Shown here: positions 1 to 9,245 of the stretch, piece by piece
How the letters are laid out: the number at the start of each line of letters is the position of its first letter
How positions within the stretch are numbered: position 1 is the stretch's first letter
Notes under the pieces: model-generated
What the model was told of the DNA's origin: nothing
Databases searched by the model: none
Seen by the model: the letters and a program-made list of their open reading frames with translations, nothing else
Assembly: GCF_900323885.1 (NCBI RefSeq)
Contig: NZ_OOHJ01000015.1
Span: 1,054,001-1,118,000, forward strand
DNA: 64,000 nucleotides
Direction: 5' to 3'
Origin: [Actinomadura] parvosata subsp. kistnae
GTDB lineage: Bacteria; Actinomycetota; Actinomycetes; Streptosporangiales; Streptosporangiaceae
Translations under genes and position numbers: made by a program

Positions 1-1
1 G

Positions 2-1510
2 GCTCCCGCGCGTCCGGACGCCGAGTCCAAGTCGCCCGCGGCACCGGTGCCCGCACCCAGGGCGGAGGTGGCCGGTACACCTGCGCCGCACGCAGGCACG
101 GCCCCGTCCAGCTCCGCCGAGGCCGGCGCACAGAGCCCGGCCGTCTCGTCGAGCACCGCCGACGCCGGCGCGCAGAGCCCGGCCGCCTCGTCGAGCACCG
201 CCGACGTTGCGGCCACCGCGCCGGAGGCCACGGCATCCGCCCAGACCGCTCCGGCCCCTGCGGCAGCCGCAGGCGCGGAGGCCGCCACGGAGCCTGCCAC
301 CGTCACGAAGCCCGAGGCCGCCGCAGCGCCTGCCCAGCTACAGACGGAGGCAAGCGCCTCGCCGCAGCCCCAAGCGACTGCCGCCTCCCCGCAGCCTCAG
401 CCGGCGGCCACCGCCGCTTCGCCGCAGGCGGAAGCCACCGTCACTTCGCCGCAGGCGGAAAGCACCGTCACGGAGGCCGAGGCCGCCGCTCCTGCTCAGC
501 CACAGCCAGTGGCGACCGCCGCGCAGCAGCCGGAGGCCACCACCACCGCGCCGCAGTCGGAGGTCGCCGCTTCGCCGCGTCCGCAGGCGGAGGCCACCGT
601 CACGGAGCCCGAGACCGCCACGGCCCAGCCGCAGCCGGAAGCGACCACCGCGCCGCAGCCGCAGGCAGCCGCCGCCCCGCCGCAACCGCAGCCTGAGGCC
701 GCCGATTCGCCGCAGCCTCAGGCAGAGGCCGCCGCTTCGCCGCAGGCAGCCGCGGCCTCGCCGGAGGCGCGGGCTCCGGAAGCTTCGTCCGCCGCGCAGG
801 CCGAGGCGTCCAAGGGCGAGCCCACCGTCGGCGCGGCGCCGGACACCAGCACCGCGACTACGAGCACCGCCAACGCTGCGGCCAGCGCGCCGGAGGCCAC
901 GGCGCCCTCGGCACCCGCTCAGGTTGCCTCGGCCGCGAGCACCGCACCGGCGGAGGCCGCGGCAGCCGCCGCGAGCGCCGCGCCGGCCGAGAGCCCCGCG
1001 CAAGCGGACAGCCCCACGGTGGCCGCGGGCGCGGAACCAGCCGCGACGTCCGCGCCGACGCCCGGTGCCGTCGAGCAGGTCGCCGCCGGCGAGCAACCCG
1101 AGGTGTCCGCGCCGGAGCCGGTCGTTTCCGAGACGCCAGCCGCGCCCGGCGAGCAGGCCGCGCCCGACAAGCAGGCTGTGCCCGACAAGCAGGCTGTGCC
1201 CGAGGAGCAGGTCGCGTCCGAGTCGGCGCCGGTGGTCGAGGAGCCGGCTGCGGCGGAGAAGAAGGCGGCGCAGCCCGAGCCCGTTCAGGAGAGCAAGCCG
1301 CCCGCACCCCAGCCCAAGCCGAAGCCCGCTCCCGCGGCGGTGCCGGCGGCGCGGGCGGGCAAGGACGAGAGCAAGGAGGAGCCGCCCGTTCCGGTGCCGT
1401 CCCCGCCGCCCGCTCCGGCCGCGCGTCCGGCGCGGAAGGGTTCGAGGGGCCGCCGGGCGTCGGTGCCGACCTGGGACGAGATCATGTTCGGCGCCCGCCG
1501 CCAGGACTGA
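2..1510 (+). CDS. sepH: Septation protein SepH-like, 3' part (5' end outside the window)
   Basis: The reading frame is open from the window edge, so the N-terminus (DUF3071 and helix-turn-helix in the SepH family) is not visible. What is visible is about 470 residues of Ala/Pro/Glu/Gln-rich disordered linker with many short imperfect repeats such as SPQAEAT and QPQPEA, a Lys/Pro-rich stretch, and a basic C-terminus ending in ASVPTWDEIMFGARRQD. A conserved C-terminal SxPxWDEIxFG box of this type is what I recall for actinobacterial SepH, which stimulates FtsZ assembly at the division site; the identification rests on that tail. The linker is much longer than the disordered region I would expect in this family. 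The gene converges on the PH-domain operon. Any other protein with a similar tail remains possible because the N-terminal domain is missing. Confidence 0.68.
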   Translation, partial: APARPDAESKSPAAPVPAPRAEVAGTPAPHAGTAPSSSAEAGAQSPAVSSSTADAGAQSPAASSSTADVAATAPEATASAQTAPAPAAAAGAEAATEPATVTKPEAAAAPAQLQTEASASPQPQATAASPQPQPAATAASPQAEATVTSPQAESTVTEAEAAAPAQPQPVATAAQQPEATTTAPQSEVAASPRPQAEATVTEPETATAQPQPEATTAPQPQAAAAPPQPQPEAADSPQPQAEAAASPQAAAASPEARAPEASSAAQAEASKGEPTVGAAPDTSTATTSTANAAASAPEATAPSAPAQVASAASTAPAEAAAAAASAAPAESPAQADSPTVAAGAEPAATSAPTPGAVEQVAAGEQPEVSAPEPVVSETPAAPGEQAAPDKQAVPDKQAVPEEQVASESAPVVEEPAAAEKKAAQPEPVQESKPPAPQPKPKPAPAAVPAARAGKDESKEEPPVPVPSPPPAPAARPARKGSRGRRASVPTWDEIMFGARRQD

Positions 1511-1672
1511 CCGCGCAGGCCGACACCGCCCTCACGCCGCCACGCACACCCCTACGGCAAGCCCTGCGGGAAGCGGCGGCCGCGCGCCGGGAACCCCTCC
1601 GCGGCCGCACGAAGAGCCTCTCCACGCCCGCGCCCGCTGCTCGACGCGGCCCGGCCAGAATCAGCCACGCGC

Positions 1673-1775
1673 TCAGAGCCGACGCGCCCGACCCTCGCCG
1701 ACGCGCATGCAGAGCCGGTGCGTATGTAGAGCCGGCGCGTCCGACCCCCGCCGCCCCCGTCAAGAGCCGTCGCGC
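1673..1775. repeat. Degenerate repeat copies of the 3' end of the downstream minus-strand gene
   Basis: Read on the minus strand, the last bases of the PH-domain gene (GCGCGACGGCTCTTGA, stop included) are followed by three diverged copies of the same 15-16 bp (near 1725-1740, 1708-1723 and 1673-1687), with a second GGGTCGG-containing segment between some copies. The rest of the 250-bp convergent gap 1511-1759 holds no gene that I can see. Confidence 0.6.
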
Positions 1776-3562
1776 TCCAGGAACGGTGCCAGCCACTCCG
1801 GGGTGACCTCGGCGGCGAAGTCCACCCCCTGTGCCTCGGCGACGTCGATCGCCGAGTATCCGCCCTTCCCGGCCCCGACCCCGGCGATCAGCGTGAGCAC
1901 TCCGGCCTGACGCTGGAACCAGGTCTGCCGCAGCCGCCACCCGACCACGGCCCGGCGTTCGACGACGGCTTGGGATCGTCGCAGTGAGCCCGACCGCACC
2001 GCGAGGCGTCCGCCGTCGTAGCCGTGCCCGAGGGAGGCGTACCGGTCGAGGCCGAGCGGCACCCCGACGCCGGCCATGAGCAGCGCCAGCACCAGCAGCA
2101 CCCACCAGGCGACGCTCCCGGTGGCCCAGAGGCCGGCGACGCCCGCCAGGGCCACCAGGAGCCACGGGAAGACGGCGCGGAACAGGCGGCGCCGGCGCGC
2201 GATGGGCGGGTGGGGCCGCAGGTCGGACCGGTAGGGGCCGATGGCGTCGCCGGTGACCTGGAACGCCACGTGGCGCGGCACGTCCGGCAGGAGTTGGCCG
2301 CGCGTCTCCGAGTCGCCGAGACCGGTCACGATGGCCCAGACGCGGACGACTCCGGCCCACCGTTCGGCCAGGCCGTCCACGATCTCGTAGCCGCGCACCC
2401 GCTTGGACTCCAGCGACACGCTGCGCCGGTTGATCAGCCCGCGTTCGGCGACGAGGTAGCCGTCGCGGCGTTTGAGGACGAAGTTCCAGTTGAAGACGGC
2501 GTACATGAGGCCGCCCGCGAACGGCATCGCCAGCACCAGCAGCACCGCGACGCCCAGCAGGAGGTAGGGGTGCCCCCAGAGCCATTCGCCGGCGGTGAGG
2601 GCGTCGTCCTGGCTGAGGCCGAGGTCGTCGCCCCATTGGAAGGCCAGCCCGATGGCGCCGCCGACGAAGGCGAACGGGGTGAGCAGGTACGCGCCGGACA
2701 GCGGCCCGTACAGGAGCCAGCGGCGCGGCACCCCGATGATGGGCCGCTCCTTGGGGCCGGGGGCGGCGGCGTGCGGGAGGTCGGGGTGCGCGGCGGGCTC
2801 GGCGGTGCGGCGCAGGAGGAGCGTTTTGAGGCGTTCGGCCTCGTCGAGGGAGACGCCGGCGAGCTTGGCCTCCTCCTCGCCGCCGCTCGCCCCCGTGTCG
2901 ATCTTGAGGATGGTCAGGCCGAGCAGGCGGTGCAGGGGCGGGGTGGAGACGTCGACGCCACGGATGCGTTCCAGGGGGATGGTGCGGACGGAGCGGCTGA
3001 TCAGCGACCGCTTGGTCTCCAGGCGGTCGCCGACGATCTCGTACGTGAACGTGACCCACCGGATGGTCGAGAACACCACGGCGGCGAACACCCCGGCGGC
3101 GGCGTAGGCGTACGACCTGGCCGAGAAGCCCCCCACGAACAGCACTCCGACCAGGGGGAGGAGGAGTGAGGGCAGCATGCGGACGGGGTCGATGAGCAGC
3201 ACCTTGGGGCTGAGCCGCTGAGGCGCCCGCCCCATGGGCGGCTGCTGCCAGGGCACCGGCCCACCAGGCCCGGGAAACGGCCCTCCAGGCTGGGGAAACG
3301 GCCCGCCGGGCCCGGGGAACGGCCCTCCAGGTCCGGGGTGTGGCGGCTGCGGCCCCGCGAACGGCGTCCCGGGCGCGGGGTACGGCCCCTCCGCTCCCCG
3401 TAGCGGCCCGCCGGGCGCCGGCCATGGCCCGCCCCCGCCCGGCGGAGGCGGAGTCGGCGGCGGCGTGGGCGACGCCCAGCCGGTGGAGGCGCGGTCGTCA
3501 GGGGTGCCGGTGGGGTGGTCCGGGTCGGTGGGGGTCGGGTCGTCGGGGTGGGGGTCGGTCAT
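1760..3562 (-). CDS. Membrane protein with bacterial PH (bPH2) domains, YdbT-like
   Basis: About 600 residues. The N-terminal ~110 residues are a Pro/Gly-rich cytoplasmic tail made of PGGPFPGP-type repeats. Then come two membrane segments and a bPH2 (YdbS/YdbT) domain with the typical TYEIVGDRLETKRSLISR...IPLERIRGVDV stretch, followed by more membrane helices and two further bPH2-like units (NFVLKRRDGYLVAERGLI and the region ending in the C-terminus). This tandem architecture matches YdbT-type proteins, whose role in the membrane is poorly defined. The ATG at 3562 overlaps the stop of the upstream bPH2 gene (ATGA), which decides the start; the frame stays open further upstream, but only as a shadow of the neighbour. 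The pair is a translationally coupled YdbS-YdbT-like operon. Confidence 0.85.
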   Translation of the reverse strand: MTDPHPDDPTPTDPDHPTGTPDDRASTGWASPTPPPTPPPPGGGGPWPAPGGPLRGAEGPYPAPGTPFAGPQPPHPGPGGPFPGPGGPFPQPGGPFPGPGGPVPWQQPPMGRAPQRLSPKVLLIDPVRMLPSLLLPLVGVLFVGGFSARSYAYAAAGVFAAVVFSTIRWVTFTYEIVGDRLETKRSLISRSVRTIPLERIRGVDVSTPPLHRLLGLTILKIDTGASGGEEEAKLAGVSLDEAERLKTLLLRRTAEPAAHPDLPHAAAPGPKERPIIGVPRRWLLYGPLSGAYLLTPFAFVGGAIGLAFQWGDDLGLSQDDALTAGEWLWGHPYLLLGVAVLLVLAMPFAGGLMYAVFNWNFVLKRRDGYLVAERGLINRRSVSLESKRVRGYEIVDGLAERWAGVVRVWAIVTGLGDSETRGQLLPDVPRHVAFQVTGDAIGPYRSDLRPHPPIARRRRLFRAVFPWLLVALAGVAGLWATGSVAWWVLLVLALLMAGVGVPLGLDRYASLGHGYDGGRLAVRSGSLRRSQAVVERRAVVGWRLRQTWFQRQAGVLTLIAGVGAGKGGYSAIDVAEAQGVDFAAEVTPEWLAPFLERDGS

Positions 3563-4080
3563 GTCGCGTCGTCCCTGAGCTGCTCGGCCCGGCGCGCGAG
3601 CTGCTCGGCCAGCTCCGCCGCCACCCGGTAGTCGAGCCCCTTGATCGTCGAGGAGCCCGCGTGGGACGCCGTGCGGATCTCGAGCGTGGCCAGACCGAGC
3701 ATCCGCTCGAACCACCCTTGCCCCTTGTCGACCGTCTGGATGCGGCTCACAGGCACGAACACCCACTCCCTGGTCAGGAACCCCGACCGGGCGTAGACGA
3801 CGTCCCCAGAAAGCTCCCAGCGATGTACGAAGTACCGTACGAACGGCTCGGCCACCAGGAACGGCAGCGTCACCACGACGACGGCGGCGGGCAGGAGCCA
3901 GGCGTCGGCGGCCAGCCATCTCGGCACCCATGACCAGTCGCTCCCGTCGAGCCACCGCGACACCAGCAGCGAGCCCCCCAGGAAGAACACGAAGGCGACC
4001 AGCGACTCCAGCAGCCACATGCGGATGGCCTTGGGCGAGACGCGGTTCGCCGGATCGCGCAGAGCGCCCATTGACGTCAC
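3559..4080 (-). CDS. Small membrane protein with one bPH2 domain, YdbS-like
   Basis: About 173 residues: two hydrophobic segments (roughly residues 22-40 and 58-80) followed by one bPH2 domain with the signature WELSGDVVYARSGFLTREWVFVPVSRIQTVDKGQGWFER (shown here only as its family hallmark: a beta-rich core, an R-I-Q-T turn and then a helix). It is the first gene of the pair and its TGA overlaps the ATG of the YdbT-like gene. The start is a GTG at 4080 or an ATG three codons in (4071). Neither has a convincing ribosome site, so the mRNA may be leaderless. The family is usually found as such a pair, and its function is unknown. Confidence 0.85.
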   Translation of the reverse strand: MTSMGALRDPANRVSPKAIRMWLLESLVAFVFFLGGSLLVSRWLDGSDWSWVPRWLAADAWLLPAAVVVVTLPFLVAEPFVRYFVHRWELSGDVVYARSGFLTREWVFVPVSRIQTVDKGQGWFERMLGLATLEIRTASHAGSSTIKGLDYRVAAELAEQLARRAEQLRDDAT

Positions 4081-4702
4081 AAGGCCAGCTTATGGCGCGA
4101 ACCCGGCAGGCGATCTGCCAGCGGCCCGGAAAAGGGATGAGCGGGCGCGGATTCCCGTCGGTAAAGATCCGGAGGGAGTCCCGGCGTGTCTGCGGCCACC
4201 CGGGCCGGCGCCGGTGCCATGCTCGGTGGCGGCCGGCCGCAGGCTGTCGAGCTTGGCCACGTCGGCGGCGCCACGTACGTGCCAAACCAGGCCCGGCCAG
4301 CGCGTGACCGCACCACTGCGCGAGCGCCTCACGCGACGTGGCAGCCGCCGTACGCGCGACACTCCCGCGTCAAGCCGTCCATGCCACAGGCCGGAGGCGT
4401 CCCCGGGCGCTTTACCGCCTCGCGACGGGCTGGCGCACCTGGTTTTTGCGGCGGCCCCGGTCCGAAACCGATGTCCGTTTCGTCGGGGTCGCCCGCGCAC
4501 CCCTCGTCCGCCGCCCTCCACCCCATAGCAGCAGGCGGGCGGCGCTCCCCCGGTGACCCGGATCCGCGAGCCGGGCGCGTCTCGCTGTGGCCAACCTCAC
4601 TACGCGAATGCCCTCATTCTCGCGCTTTTCGGATCCTTTACCGACCACCGACCATCGAGAAACGGTCTGCGCACCGCCGAGAGCCGCGTAGCATCGTCCG
4701 GC
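4081..4702. other. Intergenic region without a recognised gene
   Basis: A 620-bp divergent gap. Several frames are open, but none has a plausible start, codon bias or recognisable protein. The last 100 bp before 4703 are relatively AT-rich (cattctcgcgcttttcgg) and probably hold the promoter of the lipoprotein gene. Confidence 0.5.
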
Positions 4703-5278
4703 ATGGGGCTGTGTAAAACGGCATCGCGTGTGCGACGCTCCGCTGTCAGTGTGACAGCGGTGGCGCTCGCCTTGTCCCTGACGGGTTGCGCCAGTCTCAG
4801 CTTCATCGGCAGATCCCAGGCACAGGACATCGCCGAGATCAACGTCTCCAGTCCTGAGCTGCGCGAGGGCAAGCCGCTGCCCAGCGAATACTCCTGCAAG
4901 GGCGACCAGGGCAGCCCGCCGCTGCGCTGGTCCAGCCAGCCGCTGGCCAAGGCCAAGTCGATCGCCATCGTGGTCGACAGTCACACGGCCGACAAGTCCG
5001 CGGTGCACTGGGTGCTCTACGACATCCCGGCTACCACGACGGAGCTGGGCCCCAACGCCGCCGCCGACCCGCCCGAGGGCTCGGGGCAGGCCCAAGTGAC
5101 CAGTGGCAAGGTGGGCTACGAGCCGCCGTGCGAGGAAAAGGCGAGCTACCGTTTCACGGTGTACACGCTGAGCGGCAAGGTCGGTTTGCCGGCGGGCTCT
5201 CCGCTGCCCGCGGTCCTGAAGAAGATCGCGGAGCAGACCATCGCCCGCGGCCGTCTCACGGCGGTGGACATCCAGTGA
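4703..5278 (+). CDS. PEBP-family (YbhB/YbcL, Raf kinase inhibitor-like) lipoprotein
   Basis: About 191 residues. The start at 4703 places a lipoprotein signal at the N-terminus: basic residues, a hydrophobic core and the lipobox LTGC, with Cys near residue 27, so the mature protein is expected to be lipid-anchored outside the membrane. The remainder matches the bacterial PEBP fold: LPSEYSCKGDQGSPPLRWS near the N-terminus, the conserved HWVLYDIP strand, then YEPPCEEKASYRFTVYTL and a C-terminal helix. Bacterial PEBP proteins bind small anionic ligands; the physiological role is not known. The frame is open 150 nt further upstream, but that would bury the signal peptide. Confidence 0.9.
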   Translation: MGLCKTASRVRRSAVSVTAVALALSLTGCASLSFIGRSQAQDIAEINVSSPELREGKPLPSEYSCKGDQGSPPLRWSSQPLAKAKSIAIVVDSHTADKSAVHWVLYDIPATTTELGPNAAADPPEGSGQAQVTSGKVGYEPPCEEKASYRFTVYTLSGKVGLPAGSPLPAVLKKIAEQTIARGRLTAVDIQ

Positions 5279-5462
5279 GAGGCCGATCACGGCAGGTAGT
5301 GCCGGTGTACCAATTATTCACGTAGGGTGTGACAACTCTCATAGTGGTCCGACACAATCAGATCCAATTGTTAGGCACTGGTGATCAAAGGGGGCAGATC
5401 GCGTCGATGGCCGCGCGATCTCATCGGTGCCAGAGGGAGGCCATGGCTTTGAGGGTGGTGCA

Positions 5463-6928
5463 ATGATCGCGGTCGTAGTGAGCTTGGTCGCTGTCGTGCT
5501 CCTCGTGCTCGTCGTCGTGGCACTGGGCATGCGCTCGATGAACCGCAGGGAGAGCTCGCTGCCTCCTGAGCGGTTGAAGGAGATGGCCGAGAAGGAGGAG
5601 CAGACGCAGACTCGTTCGACGGACGAGTTCGCGAAGCATGAGCCGCGGATGGCCAATTTCAGCCCCGACTTCAGTCCCATCGACGAGGTCAAGCCGAAAC
5701 CCGTCCGCACCGGCCAGCGTGGCCGGCGCGGCGTCGACGAGTGGGGCAACCCCACCAACGACGACGATGACGAGGAGTTCTGGGCCAACATCCGCAGCGA
5801 CGCGGAGGAGGGCGGGTTCGGCGCCGGGGGCACGGTGGCCGCCAGGAAGGCCGCCTCCCGTCCCGTCGAGGGCACCGAGCGGGTTCCCACCCCGGCCGAG
5901 CGCCGTGCCGACCGTCCCGCCAAGCGCGAGCGTTCCTCCAAGCCGCGCCCCGCCGCCGCCTCCGCCTCCGCCTCCGCCTCCGCCTCCACGGGCGTCGACC
6001 CCAACGCGGCCACCATTCAGGCGCCTCTGCCGCAGCGCCAGCCCGCCGCGGCGGCGGGCCTCGCCGACCTGGTCGAGCCGCAGAAGCGCACCCCCAGCCA
6101 GGCCGAGCTGGCCGACCAGCGCACGATGACGTTCGCGGCGCCGACCGCCGACGTGATGAGCATCCTCGGCGCGGGCGCCCAGCCGGTGCCCGCCCCCACG
6201 CGCCCCGAGCCTGCCCCTCCCCCAGGCCGGCGCCCAGGCCCACTCCCTCACCCGTCCCCAACACGGTCTCCTCCAACGCCGTCCCGGGCAGCGCCCGTCC
6301 GGCCGCGCACGGCAGCGGCTCCTTCCCCGCCGTGAGCGCCACCTCCAGCGGCAACTTCCCGGTCAGCCCCGCGCCCATCCACGGCGCTCCGACGAGCGAC
6401 CCGTTCCCCGCCTACAACGGCGGCGCGGGCGACCCGCTGGAGACCACCTGGACGCAGCCGCCCGCGGGCACCTCGTCCGGCGCCTGGGCCGCCTCGGCGG
6501 ACATCCTCGACGACCCGGCCCCCGCCCCCTCCGCCCCTTACAGCGGAGCCAGCTCGTGGCCGGCGTTCGAGCAGCCCGCCGCGCGCTCGTCCTATCCCGC
6601 CTCCTACGAGGTGCGCTCCGGCTGGGCCGTGGCCGACGACTCCGACCCGCTGACCGGCCCCTCCACCGCCACCGGCACGCCCACCGTGCCCGGCCGCGCG
6701 GTCTCCAACTACGACGTGCTGTCGGCCCCGACGCCGCCGCCCCCGCCCGTCTCCCCGTTCGCGGCGGGCGCGTACGAGACCGGCGACATCACCACCAGCC
6801 CCGCCGCCTGGCCCGACCCGCCGACGGCGGGCAACGGGGGCCGGCCCGGTCAGCCCGCGCAGCCGAACGGCCGGGGCAACCACCGGCGCGGCCAGGACCC
6901 GGACCTGCCGCACGACTACTACCGGTGA
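5463..6928 (+). pseudogene. Single-pass membrane protein with long disordered tail, interrupted by an apparent frameshift
   Basis: The first frame starts at 5463 after a GAGGGTGG ribosome site with an N-terminal membrane helix (MIAVVVSLVAVVLLVLVVVA), then a charged region containing WGNPTNDDDDEEFWANIRSD and a low-complexity tail that includes a (GCCTCC)n microsatellite coding ASASASAS. Around 6210-6260, in a C-rich stretch, the sensible frame jumps: the first frame runs into Pro/Arg-rich sequence to 6335, while the -1 frame carries on with a Ser/Pro/Gly-rich protein (PNTVSSNAVPGSARPAAHGSG...) to the stop at 6928, ending HDYYR. A one-base deletion in a C run would explain this. The intact product would be about 488 residues, with a cytoplasmic disordered domain. 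I do not recognise the family. It could be a real mutation, a sequencing error, or two genes (the second starting at GTG 6332). Confidence 0.65.
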
Positions 6929-6935
6929 CCCGCCG

Positions 6936-6951
6936 TACCCATTAATGGGTA
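6936..6951. promoter_or_regulatory. 16-bp perfect palindrome upstream of the SulP-carbonic anhydrase gene
   Basis: TACCCATTAATGGGTA is a perfect inverted repeat 56 bp before the start codon, in an otherwise GC-rich gap. It looks like a dimeric repressor or activator site. No regulator gene is adjacent. Confidence 0.5.
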
Positions 6952-7006
6952 AAACCAGCGCGATGGCCCCATAAAGCGGGGGTGTCGGAGCAATAGGGTT
7001 TGGCCC

Positions 7007-9241
7007 ATGTTCCGCGACACGCAGAGTAGCTGGATGAGCACCCTGCGGCACGATGTGCCGGCCTCGCTCGTCGTCTTCCTCATCGCGGTGCCCCTCTCCC
7101 TGGGCATCGCGATGGCCTCGGGAGCGCCGCTGGCGGCCGGGCTGATCGCCGCCGTGGTGGGCGGCGTCGTGGCGGGCGCGCTGGGCGGCTCGGCCGTCCA
7201 GGTGAGCGGGCCCGCCGCCGGGCTCTCGCTGGTGGTCGTGGACCTCGTGCACACGTACGGCTGGCGGGCCACGTGCATGATCACCCTGCTGGCCGGGGCC
7301 GTCCAGCTCCTGCTGGGGGTCTTCAAGGCGGCCAGGGCGGCGCTGGCGGTGTCGCCGGCCGTGATCCACGGCATGCTCGCCGCCGTCGGCGTCATCATCG
7401 CGCTCGCCCAGCTCCACGTCGTGCTCGGCGGCAGCCCGCAGAAGTCGGCCGTCGCGAACGTGCTGGAGCTGCCCGGCCAGATCGCCGACCTGCACGGCCC
7501 GAAGGTGGCCATCGGCATCCTGACGATCACCGTGCTGGCGGTGTGGACGCGGCTGCCCCGCGTGTTCAGGGCGGTCCCGGCGCCGCTGGCGGCGCTCGCG
7601 GCGGCGGCGGGGACGGCGTGGGCGTTCGGCTGGGACGTGACGCGAGTCGATCTGTCCGGCAGCTTCACCGAGTGGGGCTTCCCCGTGCTGCCGCAGGGCG
7701 ACTGGCACCTCATCGTGGCCTCGGTGCTGCTGGTGGCGCTGCTGGCCGGGTGCGAGTCGCTGCTGTGCTCGGTCGCGGTGGACGGGATGCACGGCGGGCG
7801 CCGGGTCGATCTCGACCAGGAGCTGACCGGGCAGGGCGTGGCGAACATGGTCGCCGGGGCGCTCGGCGGCCTGCCCGTGGCCGGGGTGATCGTGCGCAGC
7901 ACCGCGAACGTGCAGGCGGGCGCCCGTACGCGCTGGGCGGCGATCCTGCACGGGGTGTGGGTGCTGGTGTTCGCGGTGGGGTTCGGCTGGTCGATCACGC
8001 TGATCCCGCTGGAGGCGCTGGCCGCGTTGCTGGTGTTCATCGGCGTGCAGATGGTGAACCTGGGTCACATCAGGAAGGTGCACGGGCACGGCGAGGTGCC
8101 GGTGTACGTGGTGACGATGGCCGCCGTGATCCTGCTCGGGCTGGCCGAGGGCGTGCTGGCGGGGCTGGCGCTGGCCGTGTTGCTCGCGCTGCGCCGCCTC
8201 ACCTGGGTGACCGTACGCAAGCGGGACGACCGCGACGGGCGGACCCGCGTGACGATCTCGGGCTCGCTGACGTTCCTCGGGGTGCCGAGGCTGACCCACG
8301 AGCTGCGGACGATCCCCTACGGCGCCGCCGTGGACCTCGACCTCAACATCGACTTCATGGACAACGGCGCCTTCGAGGCCATCCACTCCTGGCGGCTGGA
8401 CCACGAGCGCATGGGCGGCACCGTGGTCATCGACGAGCTGCACGACGAGTGGTACGCGCTGGCGGCCAGCGGGGCGCGCACGCTGCCCGCCAAGTCGCCG
8501 CTGAAGGCGCCGGACCGCTGGTGGCTGCCGTGGGCGCAGCGCCGCCGGGGCGCCGAGCCGGTGACCGTACCGCCGGACGGGGTCTCGGAGTGCCTGGTCA
8601 CGGCGGGGACGCGCGAGTACCACCGCAGCACGGCGCCGCTCGTCAAGCCCATCTTCACCGAGCTGGCCCGCAAGCAGCAGCCCTCGCACCTGTTCATCAC
8701 GTGCGCCGACTCCCGGATCATGCCCAGCCTGATCACCGCCAGCGGCCCCGGCGACCTGTTCACCGTCCGCAACATCGGCAACCTGGTGCCGCGCAGGGGC
8801 TCCGAGCCGCACGACGACTCGGTGGTGGCCGCCATCGAGTACGCCACGCAGGTGCTGGGGGTGCGCACGATCACCGTGTGCGGGCACTCGGGCTGCGGCG
8901 CCATGGCCGGGGTGCTGAGCGGCGGCGTGCGGGCGGGCAGCCTCCCAGGGCTGCGCCGGTGGCTGCGGCACGGGAACCACAGCCTGGCCACGTTCATCGA
9001 GACCGAGGGCGACCGGCTGCACGCCGGGGCCCTGGACGTGCTGTGCCGGGTCAACGTGCAGCAGCAGCTCGAGAACCTGCGCACCTACCGCAAGGTCGAC
9101 GAGCAGGTGCGGGAGGGCAAGCTGGAGCTGGTGGGCCTGTTCTTCGACATCGGGTCGGCCAGGGTGCACCTGGTGCCACCGCTGCGTCCTACGCTCTGCG
9201 TGAAGCCGTTCGATCGCCCGGTGGTGGCGGGCGAAGAATGA
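7007..9241 (+). CDS. SulP-family anion transporter fused to a beta-carbonic anhydrase
   Basis: 744 residues in three parts. Residues ~1-400 are a SulP permease (SLC26 fold) with about 12 hydrophobic segments, starting SLVVFLIAVPLSLGIAMASG. Residues ~405-490 are a STAS-like domain (TISGSLTFLGVPRL ... DLNIDFMDNGAFEAI). Residues ~535-740 are a beta-class carbonic anhydrase with the zinc/catalytic CADSR motif and the HSGCG motif. Such fusions are proposed to import bicarbonate or a related anion and interconvert it with CO2 at the inner membrane face. It probably forms an operon with the epimerase gene 4 nt downstream. A start at 7033 is possible, but 7007 keeps a helix seen in related proteins. 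Confidence 0.93.
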   Translation: MFRDTQSSWMSTLRHDVPASLVVFLIAVPLSLGIAMASGAPLAAGLIAAVVGGVVAGALGGSAVQVSGPAAGLSLVVVDLVHTYGWRATCMITLLAGAVQLLLGVFKAARAALAVSPAVIHGMLAAVGVIIALAQLHVVLGGSPQKSAVANVLELPGQIADLHGPKVAIGILTITVLAVWTRLPRVFRAVPAPLAALAAAAGTAWAFGWDVTRVDLSGSFTEWGFPVLPQGDWHLIVASVLLVALLAGCESLLCSVAVDGMHGGRRVDLDQELTGQGVANMVAGALGGLPVAGVIVRSTANVQAGARTRWAAILHGVWVLVFAVGFGWSITLIPLEALAALLVFIGVQMVNLGHIRKVHGHGEVPVYVVTMAAVILLGLAEGVLAGLALAVLLALRRLTWVTVRKRDDRDGRTRVTISGSLTFLGVPRLTHELRTIPYGAAVDLDLNIDFMDNGAFEAIHSWRLDHERMGGTVVIDELHDEWYALAASGARTLPAKSPLKAPDRWWLPWAQRRRGAEPVTVPPDGVSECLVTAGTREYHRSTAPLVKPIFTELARKQQPSHLFITCADSRIMPSLITASGPGDLFTVRNIGNLVPRRGSEPHDDSVVAAIEYATQVLGVRTITVCGHSGCGAMAGVLSGGVRAGSLPGLRRWLRHGNHSLATFIETEGDRLHAGALDVLCRVNVQQQLENLRTYRKVDEQVREGKLELVGLFFDIGSARVHLVPPLRPTLCVKPFDRPVVAGEE

Positions 9242-9245
9242 AGGC

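Noticed and set aside
3564..4285. N-terminal extension of the large PH-domain protein
   Set aside because: It overlaps the first bPH2 gene in another frame; the ATGA overlap at 3562 marks the real start.
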